Shown piece by piece: positions 31,046 through 39,497 of a DNA stretch of 64,000 nucleotides. Position 1 is the first letter of the stretch. Each line of letters begins with the position of its first letter. Under the pieces are notes generated by a model that was not told the origin of the DNA, searched no databases, and saw only the letters and a program-made list of their open reading frames with translations. The stretch is from Patulibacter minatonensis DSM 18081. Lineage in GTDB: Bacteria; Actinomycetota; Thermoleophilia; Solirubrobacterales; Solirubrobacteraceae. A program made the translations under genes and the position numbers. The stretch is from assembly GCF_000519325.1 (NCBI RefSeq), contig NZ_KI912613.1, forward strand, positions 278,864 through 342,863, in the 5' to 3' direction.

Positions 31046-34000
31046 GTGAGGACATCAGGACGGCGCGCGACAGGCGTGCTGGCCGCGGCGGCGTGCGTGG
31101 GCACGTTCGCCGCAGCCACCCCCGCGCAGGCCGGGCTGCTCGGGAATCTCGGAGGGCTCGTCGGCGGCGTGCTGCAGCCGACGACCCCGAAGGCCCCGAC
31201 GACCGCGACCGGCACCACGCCGACCGGCGGCGCGACCACCGCGGCCGCGACGCCCGCCGCGAACCCGCTGGCCCCGGTCCTCGGGCTGCTCGGCGGCCAG
31301 AACGGCGTCGGCACCGTCGTGCAGGGACTCCTCTGCCAGCCGCTGACCGCGGTGTCGGGCGTCGTCAAGAACCCCGTGACGGGCGGCCTCTCGCCGATCA
31401 CGGACGGCCTGACGACCCTGGCGTGCAACGCGAGCATCCTCGACTACCGCTTCCAGACGCGGTTCAAGCGGGCCGACGGGACGATCGTCACCCGCACCCA
31501 GGTCGCACAGCTCGGCGTCCCCACCGCCCTGAACGTCGACGACGACGCGCAGGCCGACCTCGTCGGCACCATCACGCTCGTCGGCCAGAACGCCGTCGGC
31601 CTGAAGGTGGAGCGCGCGCCCGGCGAGACGTCGCAGCTCCCGGTGCAGGTCGAGGCGATCGTCGGCGACCCCGGCGCGACCGTCCTCGGCGGCCGCCGCA
31701 TCAACGTCGGCTACGACAGCCGCGACGACCGCGCGCCGTCGTCCTTCACGATCTCCACTCCCGCGGACACCCTCCTGAAGCCCGGCCCGAGCGTGACCGC
31801 GACGGTCACGCAGAGCGGCCGCGGCGAGCGCGTCGCGATCCTCGCCGGCGTCTTCGACGGCACGCCCGACGCCCGGACGAACGCCACGCAGGCCCGGCTC
31901 GACTACCGCCAGGCCCCCGACGCGGCGACGTTCACCGCGAACCTCTCCGGCGCGACCGCGGTGACGGCCACGACGAACCGCCCCGGCGGGCTCCTGACCG
32001 CCGCGGTCACCACGCCCGACCTGAGCGCGGACGTCGCGCTGCGCGCCGTCCCCGCGAAGCTCGACCTGGCGTTCCAGCAGGACGCCGGCCGCATCGCGTA
32101 CGACGGGAACGGCAGCTCGATCGGCCGGCTGACCGCCGACCTCCGCTCGAAGAAGCCGCTGATCGGCGACGCCGACCGCCTCCGCGCCGACCTCCTCGGC
32201 ATGCCTGTGAAGGGCTCGCTCGGCCTGCGGGCACCGGAGACGAACCGCGACGCGTTCGGCCTGACGGCCGACGGCGAGATCGACCGCATCGAGGTCCAGG
32301 CCACCGGCGGGACCGCCGACTTCCCGGCCGTGCCCGGCGCCGACGACGACGACGGCGCCTTCCTCGACACGACCGGCGGCACGTTCCGCCTGGCGGCGCG
32401 GGTCTTCAAGCTGCGGTCCGTCTCCGTCGCCCCGAACCCGGCGGCGATCGAGATCCGGACCGGCGCGGTCCACCCCTTCCGCGTCGACGCCACCGTGCCC
32501 GGGAAGGGCTCCGGTGCCGCGCCGTCGCACCTGGCGCTCGCGATCCAGGACCTGCCCGAGAGCCTGAAGCTCGGTGTGCAGGACGGCCAGGACGGCGCCC
32601 GCCTGACCTACGAGGCCAGCGCCCCGATCGACCGCATCGACGTCGCCGCCGACGGCCTCGCGCTCGTCGACGGCGCCGACCGCGTGAAGCTGTCGCTGGA
32701 CGGGATCTCCGGGAACGGCGCCCTGGCGCTCCGGACGCCCTCGACCGATGACGGCCGCCTGGGCCTCGTCGCCGACGGCGTGAAGATCGATCGCATCGAC
32801 GTGGCCGCCACGAAGGGCGACCGGCCGTTCCCGGAGGTCCCGGGCGACGGCACCGACGCCGGTGCGTTCGTCGACACCACCGACGGCCTCCGCCTGGCGG
32901 CCCGCATCTACGCGCTGGAGTCGATCACGGTCGGCACCGACCCCGTGTCGCTCTCCCTGCGGACGGGCGTCGTCCGGCCGTTCCTCGTGGACGCGACCGT
33001 GCCCGGCAGGAGCTCGGGCGCCGCGCCGGTCCACGTGACCGCCGCGATCCGCGACCTGCCGAAGGCGCTCACGATCGGCCTGGAGGACGGCCCCGACGGC
33101 ACGCGGCTCCGGTACGCCGCCGACAGCCCGATCGACACGATCGACGTCGCCGGCTCGGGCATCCCGCTCGTCGACGGCGCCGACCGGCTGCACGTCCGGC
33201 TCACCGGCGTCTCCGGCGACGGCTCCATCGCGGTCAGCGGCGGGGACGACGACGGTGCGCTCGGCCTGACGGCCGAAGGCGTCGCCGTGCAGAAGCTCGA
33301 GATCGAGGCCACCGACGCGGGCTCCGACTTCCCGCAGGTGCCCGGTTCCGGCGACGACGCCGGCGCGTTCCTCGACACCACCGGCGGGCACTTCCGGCTC
33401 GCCGCCCGGGTGTTCGAGCTGCGGTCGATCACGGTGGACCCGGATCCGGTCACGCTCGAGGCCACGACCGGCGTGTCGAAGCCGTTCCGCGTCGACGCGA
33501 CGTTGCCGCCCGGCGAGGGCGCCACGACGCCGATCCACGTGACGGCCGCGATCGAGGACCTGCCGACGGCGTTCAAGCTGGCGCTCCAGGACGACGGCGC
33601 CGGCGGCACGAAGCTCGCCTACGACGCCAACGCCCGCGTGGCGCGGCTGAGCCTCGGCGCCGACGGCGTGCCGCTGCTCGACGGGGCGGACTCGATCTCC
33701 GCCGCGATCCGCGACGTGCCGAGGTCGTTCGCGCTCGGGCTGCCGAAGCAGGACGGCCCGACCGCCCGACCGCTCGCCGAGCTGTCGATCGGCGACGGCG
33801 AGGCCGCGATCGGTGAGCTCCGGCTCGCCGCGGGCTCCACGCCGCTGCCGGTGACCGGCCTGAAGGAGGACGGCTCGAACGACGACGCCGTCGAGGACCT
33901 GTTCCAGTACGAGAGCGGGTCGGCCGACCAGGTGGGCGTCGCCGTCCGCCTGACCGGCCTGAAGTCGCTGAGCCTCGGGCTCGACCCGATCGCGATCACG

Positions 34001-34828
34001 CTCGGGCAGGACGAGACGCGCAGCAAGCCGATCCGCCTGCAGGCGTCGACCCCGAACGACAGCGGCCCGGCGTCGCAGATCACCGGCCGGTTCTCGAAGA
34101 CGTCCGCGTCGACGAGCGTGCAGGCGATCCTCGCCGACGGCCAGCCGACGCGGCTGGTCTTCGGGAACGCGGCGAACCTCGCGCGGCTGGAGCTGAACGC
34201 CACGAACCTCGGGTCGATCCCGAAGCTCGACCTGGCGCTCGACAACGTCCCGCGGACGCTGAACGTCTGCGTCGACTCCGCGGGCGGCTGCCGGCGCGAC
34301 AACCCCAACCTGCTCTCGGGCGGGGGCGCGGCGGGCAAGAACCGGCCGTACGTCGCGAAGACGTCGATCGACCTGGACGACGCGGGCACGCTCGCGGCCG
34401 GCCAGTTCACGACGCTGAACGCGTCGCTGCCGGTCGGCTCGGACAACGTGTCGGTGTCGAACCTGCGGTTCCGGAACCTGCAGCTCGACCTGGGCGACGG
34501 GCCGACGTTCAGCTACCTGACGCAGAGCATCCCGCGGCTCTACGCGTTCTTCGACTCGCGGAACCAGCCGTTCTCGATCGGGGAGATCAAGTTCCCGCCG
34601 ACGATCGAGTCGTTCAAGATCGGCACCCCGGCGAGCCCCGCGACGGCGAACAACCGCATCGTGTGGCTGAAGGGCACCAAGGGGCTCTTCGGTGCGCAGC
34701 TCGACAACGTCTCGGCGGGCCAGCTGGCCTGCGGCGGCGCCCGGACGATGTCGATCAAGGTCATCGGGTTGAACATCAACCTGCTGAACTTCCTCGGCAC
34801 GCAGATCCTGCCGGTCTGCTCGAGCTGA
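31046..34828 (+). CDS. Giant secreted protein with four ~168-residue repeats
   Basis: 1260 residues. Signal peptide VRTSGRRATGVLAAAACVGTFAAATPAQA, then GLLGNLGGLVGGVL and a Thr/Ala/Pro-rich stretch. Residues about 100-420 are a mixed beta region. Four diverged repeats follow, starting near 427, 594, 762 and 935. Each opens with a VPG-like turn, acidic residues and GAFLDTTGG, then RLAARVF, SI or SV, DP and the core FRVDATVPG / DLP / VDGAD. There is no LPXTG, no C-terminal membrane helix and few Cys, so it is released or held non-covalently. Family not recognised; it looks like a surface or matrix beta-repeat protein. The GTG is fixed by GAGGGAG 5 nt upstream. Confidence 0.88.
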   Translation: MRTSGRRATGVLAAAACVGTFAAATPAQAGLLGNLGGLVGGVLQPTTPKAPTTATGTTPTGGATTAAATPAANPLAPVLGLLGGQNGVGTVVQGLLCQPLTAVSGVVKNPVTGGLSPITDGLTTLACNASILDYRFQTRFKRADGTIVTRTQVAQLGVPTALNVDDDAQADLVGTITLVGQNAVGLKVERAPGETSQLPVQVEAIVGDPGATVLGGRRINVGYDSRDDRAPSSFTISTPADTLLKPGPSVTATVTQSGRGERVAILAGVFDGTPDARTNATQARLDYRQAPDAATFTANLSGATAVTATTNRPGGLLTAAVTTPDLSADVALRAVPAKLDLAFQQDAGRIAYDGNGSSIGRLTADLRSKKPLIGDADRLRADLLGMPVKGSLGLRAPETNRDAFGLTADGEIDRIEVQATGGTADFPAVPGADDDDGAFLDTTGGTFRLAARVFKLRSVSVAPNPAAIEIRTGAVHPFRVDATVPGKGSGAAPSHLALAIQDLPESLKLGVQDGQDGARLTYEASAPIDRIDVAADGLALVDGADRVKLSLDGISGNGALALRTPSTDDGRLGLVADGVKIDRIDVAATKGDRPFPEVPGDGTDAGAFVDTTDGLRLAARIYALESITVGTDPVSLSLRTGVVRPFLVDATVPGRSSGAAPVHVTAAIRDLPKALTIGLEDGPDGTRLRYAADSPIDTIDVAGSGIPLVDGADRLHVRLTGVSGDGSIAVSGGDDDGALGLTAEGVAVQKLEIEATDAGSDFPQVPGSGDDAGAFLDTTGGHFRLAARVFELRSITVDPDPVTLEATTGVSKPFRVDATLPPGEGATTPIHVTAAIEDLPTAFKLALQDDGAGGTKLAYDANARVARLSLGADGVPLLDGADSISAAIRDVPRSFALGLPKQDGPTARPLAELSIGDGEAAIGELRLAAGSTPLPVTGLKEDGSNDDAVEDLFQYESGSADQVGVAVRLTGLKSLSLGLDPIAITLGQDETRSKPIRLQASTPNDSGPASQITGRFSKTSASTSVQAILADGQPTRLVFGNAANLARLELNATNLGSIPKLDLALDNVPRTLNVCVDSAGGCRRDNPNLLSGGGAAGKNRPYVAKTSIDLDDAGTLAAGQFTTLNASLPVGSDNVSVSNLRFRNLQLDLGDGPTFSYLTQSIPRLYAFFDSRNQPFSIGEIKFPPTIESFKIGTPASPATANNRIVWLKGTKGLFGAQLDNVSAGQLACGGARTMSIKVIGLNINLLNFLGTQILPVCSS

Positions 34829-34934
34829 CCGGCGGTCGCGCGCCGGTCCGGTGATCCCGGTCCGGCGCGCGGCGACGGCACGACGGACGCGGTCGGGCGG
34901 GCGACGCCACCCGACCGGAGATCCGCAGGAACGA

Positions 34935-34960
34935 CGACGGCCCGCTCGCGCGGGCCGTCG
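34935..34960. terminator. Strong hairpin between convergent genes
   Basis: CGACGGCCCGC, loop TCGC, GCGGGCCGTCG: 11 perfect pairs, followed on the plus strand by GTGTTCCC. It ends both the giant-protein and MFS transcripts. Confidence 0.8.
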
Positions 34961-35059
34961 GTGTTCCCGGGTGGCGCCGGTCGCCGGCGCCCGCGGGTCG
35001 GTCCGGGGCCCCGGCCGGCCGCGTCCTGTCGGACGGGCCGGACCGGGTGGCCCCGGGGG

Positions 35060-36562
35060 TCAGTGGGCCATCGCGGGCGCGCCGCCCGGCTCGCCCTCCG
35101 GCTGGACCTGGGCGCCCGGGCGCAGGATCGTCCCGGCCACGACCGCGCCGACGGCGAGGATCCCCGACGCGATCCAGAAGGCCGTCACGTAGCCGTGCAT
35201 CGACGACTCCAGGACGAGCTGCTGCCCCTGGAACCGGCCGGCGTTGTCGGCCGCGAACCCCGACGCCGCACTGGCGAAGAGCGTGGACAGGAGCGCGGTG
35301 CCGATCGAGCCGCCGACCTGCTGCGTCGTGTTCACCATCGCCGAGCCGACGCCGGCGTCGCGCGGCTCGATGCCGAGCGTCGCGGTGGCCATCGCGGCCG
35401 AGAACACGAGGCCCATGCCGAGGCCCATGACGATCAGGCCCGGCAGCACCCCGGTCGCGTAGCCGGAGCTCGTCTCCAGCTGGGCGAAGATCGCCATCGC
35501 GATCGCCGCGAGCGCCATGCCGCCGGCGATCAGCGGGCGCGGCCCGAACCGCGGCAGGAGCCTCGTGCTCGCCACCGCGATGACGCCCATGATCGAGAAG
35601 TTCATCGGCAGGAACGCCAGCCCGGTCTCGACCGGACGCATCTCCAGCGTGCGCTGCATGTAGTACGTCAGGAACAGGAAGACGCCGAACATGCCGGTCG
35701 ACACGATGCCGATGGCCAGGTACGAGCCGCCGCGGTTGCGGTCCAGCACGACGCGGAGCGGCAGCAGCGGCTCCTTCACGCGCAGCTGGATCGCGACGAA
35801 CGCGGCCAGGAGCACCACGGAGGCGGCGAGCATGATGATCGTCAGCGGGGCGCCCCAGCCGTTGGTCTCGGCGTTCGAGAAGCCGTAGACGAGGGCGAAC
35901 AGGCCACCGGTGACCGCGACCGTGCCGGGGACGTCCAGACGCGGACGCCGACCGGTGCCGTGCTGCGTGTTGGAGTGCAGGACGGTGAACGCGCCGATGG
36001 CCGCGGGGATCGCGAAGGCGAGGTTCACGTAGAGGCACCAGCGCCACGACAGGTACTCGGTGAGGACGCCGCCGAGCAGCAGCCCGACGCCGCCGCCGAC
36101 GCCGGCGAGCGCGCCGAAGACGCCGAACGCCTTGTTGCGCTCCAGCGGGTCGGTGAACGTCGTGGTGAGGATCGAGAGCGCGGCCGGCGCGAGCAGCGCG
36201 CCGAAGACGCCCTGCAGCGCACGGGCGACGACGAGGACGCCGAAGCTGCCGGCGGCACCGCCGACGGCGGAGGCCGCGGCGAAGCCGAGCAGGCCGATGA
36301 TGAAGACGTGCTTGCGGCCGATGAGGTCGCCGATCTTGCCGCCGAGCAGCAGCAGCGAGCCGAACGCCAGCGCGTAGGCCGTGATGACCCACTGGCGGTT
36401 GTCGTCGGAGAAGCCGAGGTCGCCCTGCGCCGACGGGAGCGCGATGTTCACGATCGTCGCGTCGAGGATGACCATCAGCTGCGCGATGCCGAGGATCCCG
36501 AGGATCAGCCAGCGCCGCTCGTGGTGTGGATCGACCGTGGTCTCGGTCGGGGAGGAAGACAT
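35060..36562 (-). CDS. MFS drug exporter, DHA2 (EmrB/QacA) type
   Basis: 500 residues, integral membrane protein with about 14 predicted helices. Helix 1 LGILGIAQLMVILDATIVNIALP carries the D1-like acidic motif of DHA2 pumps. The inter-helix motif A is GGKIGDLIGRKHV (about 75-87). Motif C-like Gly-rich GVFGALAGVGGGVGLLLGGVL follows in helix 5. The long C-terminal half has NTTQQVGGSIGTALLSTLF. It should export cationic or amphiphilic compounds by proton antiport. It is divergently transcribed from a TetR gene with a 38-bp palindrome between them, so it is probably repressed by that protein. Start ATG 36562, with a GAAGGAC ribosome-site-like sequence upstream. Confidence 0.93.
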   Translation of the reverse strand: MSSSPTETTVDPHHERRWLILGILGIAQLMVILDATIVNIALPSAQGDLGFSDDNRQWVITAYALAFGSLLLLGGKIGDLIGRKHVFIIGLLGFAAASAVGGAAGSFGVLVVARALQGVFGALLAPAALSILTTTFTDPLERNKAFGVFGALAGVGGGVGLLLGGVLTEYLSWRWCLYVNLAFAIPAAIGAFTVLHSNTQHGTGRRPRLDVPGTVAVTGGLFALVYGFSNAETNGWGAPLTIIMLAASVVLLAAFVAIQLRVKEPLLPLRVVLDRNRGGSYLAIGIVSTGMFGVFLFLTYYMQRTLEMRPVETGLAFLPMNFSIMGVIAVASTRLLPRFGPRPLIAGGMALAAIAMAIFAQLETSSGYATGVLPGLIVMGLGMGLVFSAAMATATLGIEPRDAGVGSAMVNTTQQVGGSIGTALLSTLFASAASGFAADNAGRFQGQQLVLESSMHGYVTAFWIASGILAVGAVVAGTILRPGAQVQPEGEPGGAPAMAH

Positions 36563-36658
36563 GCGAGGTCCTTCGGACGGATGCGGTGCCGGGCGGATCG
36601 GTGCCCCGAGGGTCGGGAGCGCCTCCCACCCGGCGTTCCGGAGCACCGTAGCACGAAA

Positions 36659-36696
36659 GCGGAGGCGTGTCCTCCATATGGAGTGTGACCCTCCGC
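36659..36696. promoter_or_regulatory. 38-bp palindromic operator between MFS and tetR-type genes
   Basis: A perfect 12-bp core CTCCATATGGAG (36672-36683) and outer arms GCGGAGG (36659-36665) / CCTCCGC (36690-36696) share one exact centre. Length and placement fit binding of one or two TetR dimers that would block both divergent promoters. Confidence 0.75.
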
Positions 36697-36711
36697 ATAG
36701 TGATCGTGGGC

Positions 36712-36717
36712 TAGCCT
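36712..36717 (+). promoter_or_regulatory. -10 box TAGCCT, leaderless type
   Basis: TAGCCT ends 7 nt before the TetR-type ATG; the palindromic operator covers where the -35 would be. Confidence 0.5.
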
Positions 36718-36724
36718 GTCCCTC

Positions 36725-37402
36725 ATGGAGACGACCGCCGACGACCCGGCCGCCCGCCCGCTGCGCCGTGACGCCGAGCGCAACCGGCGTCGCATCCTCG
36801 ACGCCGCCGCCGAGGTCTTCGCGGATCGGGGCCTGGGCGCGAGCCTCGACGAGATCGCCCAGCACGCCGAGGTCGGCGTGGGGACGGTCTACCGGCGCTT
36901 CCCGAACAAGGAGACGCTGATCGACGCGCTGTTCGACGACCAGCTCGACGGCATCGTCGCGATCGCCGAGGAGGGGCTCGCGATCGACGACCCCTGGGGC
37001 GGGCTCGAGCACTTCGTCCGCAGCGCGACCGAGCGTCAGGCCGCCAACCGCGGGCTGAAGGAGCTCCTGCTCGGCGCGCGGATGGGCACCTCGACCGGGT
37101 GCGCGATGGCCGGGCGCGAGCGGATCGAGCCGCTCGTCCGGCGCCTCGTCGAGCGGGCCCAGGCCGACGGCAGCCTGCGACCGGACGTCGTCACGACCGA
37201 CATGCCGCTGATCCAGCTGATGGTCGGTGCCCTCGTCGACTACACCCGGGACGTCGACCCCGACGTGTGGCAGCGCCTCTTCACCGTCGTGCTCGACGGC
37301 CTCCGGGCGCAGCCGGGCGCCCGCACGCCGATCACCGCCACGCCGCTGGACGACGACGGCCTCACCGCCGCGATGACCGGCTGGCGCCCGCCGCGCGGCT
37401 GA
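36725..37402 (+). CDS. TetR-family repressor
   Basis: 225 residues. N-terminal HTH: RRRILDAAAEVFADRGLGASLDEIAQHAEVGVGTVYRRFPNKETLIDALFDDQL (about 21-75), with recognition helix VGVGTVYRRF. The C-terminal ligand-binding part is all-helical (LEHFVRSATERQAANRGLKELL, LIQLMVGALVDYTRDV, LFTVVLDGLRAQPG). It is divergent from the DHA2 exporter; the palindrome in the shared promoter is the obvious operator, so it likely represses both genes until a toxic compound binds. Start ATG 36725; the -10 box TAGCCT is 7 nt upstream with no Shine-Dalgarno. Confidence 0.93.
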   Translation: METTADDPAARPLRRDAERNRRRILDAAAEVFADRGLGASLDEIAQHAEVGVGTVYRRFPNKETLIDALFDDQLDGIVAIAEEGLAIDDPWGGLEHFVRSATERQAANRGLKELLLGARMGTSTGCAMAGRERIEPLVRRLVERAQADGSLRPDVVTTDMPLIQLMVGALVDYTRDVDPDVWQRLFTVVLDGLRAQPGARTPITATPLDDDGLTAAMTGWRPPRG

Positions 37403-37414
37403 CGCCGGCCGCCC

Positions 37415-37999
37415 TCAGCGTCGCGATCGCCAGACGCGGAACGCGTCGACCTGGATCTGCCGCTGCTTCAGGCTGCCGCGGAAGACCGGGCCGGCCCCGG
37501 TGACGTACTCGCCCTTCACGGGGTCCCGGGCCGGGCGCAGCGACGCCCGGACGTCGAAGACCGTGATGCCCGGCAGCGTGACGTCGCCGCCGATCGCGAC
37601 GACGTGCAGGTCGCCGTCCCCGTCGGGGTCGTAGGACTGGATCGACAACACCCGGCCCCGGACGGCCCGACAGCCCATCGGGGACCTGGTGGCCGTGGGG
37701 CACGTCGCGTCCCAGCCGCGGGGCGGCGGGGCGACGTCGTCGGTCGTGGCGCCCGGGACCGACCGGGTCGTCGTCGGGGCGCCGGCCGAGGTCGCGGTCG
37801 ACGGTCTCGTGGCGGGATCCTCGGCCGTCGTCCCGGGCCGCCCGGCCGTCGTCGCGGGCCCCGCGCCGGCGGTCGCGGTGGCGCCCGGCCGCGCGGCGCC
37901 CTCCGCGCCGGTCGGCGTCCCGGCGTCGTCGCCGCACCCGGCGACCGCTGCCCCGAGCAGGGCGACGGCGACGACGGCGGCCGTGGTCGGGCGGGGCAC
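37415..37999 (-). CDS. Putative lipoprotein
   Basis: 194 residues. The N-terminus MPRPTTAAVVAVALLGAAVAGC has a hydrophobic core and a lipobox-like AVAGC at Cys22, so export and lipid attachment are likely. A 70-residue Ala/Gly/Thr/Pro linker follows. The last 100 residues form a compact beta domain (VRGRVLSIQSYDPDGDGDLHVVAIGGDVTLPGITVFDVRA) with one possible Cys pair (ATCPTA, MGCRAV). No family recognised. The start is a GTG giving the signal sequence; no strong ribosome site is seen. It is convergent with the TetR-type gene, 12 bp between stops. Confidence 0.75.
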   Translation of the reverse strand: MPRPTTAAVVAVALLGAAVAGCGDDAGTPTGAEGAARPGATATAGAGPATTAGRPGTTAEDPATRPSTATSAGAPTTTRSVPGATTDDVAPPPRGWDATCPTATRSPMGCRAVRGRVLSIQSYDPDGDGDLHVVAIGGDVTLPGITVFDVRASLRPARDPVKGEYVTGAGPVFRGSLKQRQIQVDAFRVWRSRR

Positions 38000-38051
38000 A
38001 CCGGGATCGTGCCGGAACGCCGCCGGTGGTGCGGACGGCGGCCTCCCCCGG

Positions 38052-38098
38052 GGCCGCTCGGGGAATGCGCACCGATCCTGCACATTCCCCGAGCGGCC
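38052..38098 (-). terminator. 16-bp perfect inverted repeat (terminator-like)
   Basis: GGCCGCTCGGGGAATG (38052-38067) and CATTCCCCGAGCGGCC (38083-38098) with a 15-nt loop. On the minus strand it follows the stop of the gene at 38167 and precedes the lipoprotein gene. It is among the longest perfect stems in the window. Confidence 0.7.
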
Positions 38099-38166
38099 GC
38101 GCGGCCGGCCGCCCGGGTGGTGGCGGGGGCGTCACGTCGACGTCCCCGTCCGCGGGTGTGCGTGGC

Positions 38167-38436
38167 TCACCGGGCGAGCCCCGCCCGGTGCGGCGTGCCG
38201 CCGGTGGTCCGCGCGATCCGCAGGACGTCGCCGCCGGCCGGGCGGCAGACGCGGACGACGTACGTGTCGGCGCGCAGGACCCGCGGCAGGCGGACCTCCC
38301 GCCGGACGCGGTGGGAGCACGCGGCACGCCGCGTGACGCGGATGCGGAGGACCGGGCGGTCCGGTCCGGCGTCGCCGCCGGCCGGCGCCGCGTGCGGCTG
38401 CGTCGTCTGGGTGGGCCAGGTCGTCGTCCCGAACAT
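38167..38436 (-). CDS. Small hypothetical protein
   Basis: 89 residues from ATG 38436 (MFGTTTWPTQTTQPHAA). The second half (RPVLRIRVTRRAACSHRVRREVRLPRVLRADTYVVRVCRPAGGDVLRIARTTGG) has regular alternating hydrophobic residues and two cysteines, like a small beta-sandwich fragment. There is no signal peptide. Codon bias is fair. A GAAGCT hexamer 6 nt upstream is a weak -10. A strong hairpin after the stop supports a real transcript. Family not recognised. Confidence 0.45.
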   Translation of the reverse strand: MFGTTTWPTQTTQPHAAPAGGDAGPDRPVLRIRVTRRAACSHRVRREVRLPRVLRADTYVVRVCRPAGGDVLRIARTTGGTPHRAGLAR

Positions 38437-38560
38437 GGGTGCAGCTTCGCCCCGGCCGGTGGGAGCCACCCGAGGCCCCGCTGGGAGGATCCTGAGCGCG
38501 CCGAGCGGCAAGGCGCCACGTCTGCGCCCGCCGGAGCGCCCCGACCGCCATCATCCAGGG

Positions 38561-39496
38561 ATGGCCACCCCGCCCCTCGTGCCCGGCGACGTCGTCCGCC
38601 GGTCGATCGAGCTCCTCCGCACGCAGTTCGTGCTGCTCTATCCCGTGGCGCTCGTCTTCGGGCTCGTGCAGGCGATGGTCTCCTACGCGCTGATCGACAC
38701 GGGGGCGGCGGCGCTCGCCCTGGCGGTGTCGATCGTCCTCAACACGCTGATGCTCGGCGTCGTCGTCGCGGCGGTCCACGACGCCGAGACCGGGACGGCG
38801 CCCGCGGAGCCGACTCCCGGCCCGCTCTTCCGGCGGATCGCGCCGCTCGCGGACAAGCTGCTGCTGGTGCTGCTGATCACGTTCATCGGCACGATCGGTG
38901 GTCTGTTCCTGCTGATCGTCCCCGGCCTGTTCCTGATGACGATCTGGGCCGTCGCGGCACCGGTGGTCGTCGTCGAGCGGACCGGGGCGCTCGCCGCGCT
39001 CACCCGCAGCCGCGACCTCGTCGCCCCGCTCTGGCGGCCGGTGCTCGTCACGCTGCTCCTGATGGTGCTGCTCCTGCTGCCCGGGGCGTTCGTCACCCTG
39101 GGGGCGCTCCAGCTCGGGGAGGTCGGCGGGTCCTTCGTGCAGGTCCTGTTCGGCGCCTTCGTCACGGTGCTCGGCGGCATCGTCGCCACGGTGCTCTACC
39201 TGGGCCTGGTCGCCGCCGAGGCCGGGGCCGCCGCGAGGCGGGCGGAGCCGGTCGCCCAGGACGCCGACGCGTGGACGGGCCCGGTCCGCCCGGAGGCCCG
39301 GGCGGACGACGACCCCGTGTCGGTGTGGGGCGGCGGGTCGCGGACCGGTGGGACGTCCGCCGACGCACCCGCGTCGGGCGATGACGGCGGGCGCGGGGAC
39401 GCCGACGGACCCGGCACCGGGCCGGCCGACGACAGGCCGACCGGCGGTGAGCGGCCCGACGCGGGGTCGCGGTCGTCCGACCGCGACCCCGCGTAG
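38561..39496 (+). CDS. Polytopic membrane protein, YciC/DUF975-like
   Basis: 311 residues. Five or six hydrophobic segments (about 22-44, 48-72, 96-118, 121-140, 160-182, 190-216). The pattern LLIVPGLFLMTIWAVAAPVVVVERTGALAALTRSRDLVAPLWR is typical of the YciC/DUF975 and glycerophosphodiesterase membrane-domain proteins: a PG turn, then pVvvEr..g..aAl.RSr.Lv. The C-terminal 85 residues are acidic, Gly/Asp/Pro-rich and probably disordered in the cytosol. Function unknown. The ATG at 38561 has CATCAT 6 nt upstream, another leaderless-like arrangement. It is convergent with the aldo-keto reductase with 1 nt between stops. Confidence 0.82.
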   Translation: MATPPLVPGDVVRRSIELLRTQFVLLYPVALVFGLVQAMVSYALIDTGAAALALAVSIVLNTLMLGVVVAAVHDAETGTAPAEPTPGPLFRRIAPLADKLLLVLLITFIGTIGGLFLLIVPGLFLMTIWAVAAPVVVVERTGALAALTRSRDLVAPLWRPVLVTLLLMVLLLLPGAFVTLGALQLGEVGGSFVQVLFGAFVTVLGGIVATVLYLGLVAAEAGAAARRAEPVAQDADAWTGPVRPEARADDDPVSVWGGGSRTGGTSADAPASGDDGGRGDADGPGTGPADDRPTGGERPDAGSRSSDRDPA

Positions 39497-39497
39497 C

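Noticed and set aside
31055-33538. Very long minus-strand open frame inside the giant secreted-protein gene
   Set aside because: It is antisense to a signal-peptide-bearing repeat protein. The translation is Arg/Gly/Val/Ala-rich without domains; typical antisense frame of high-G+C genes.
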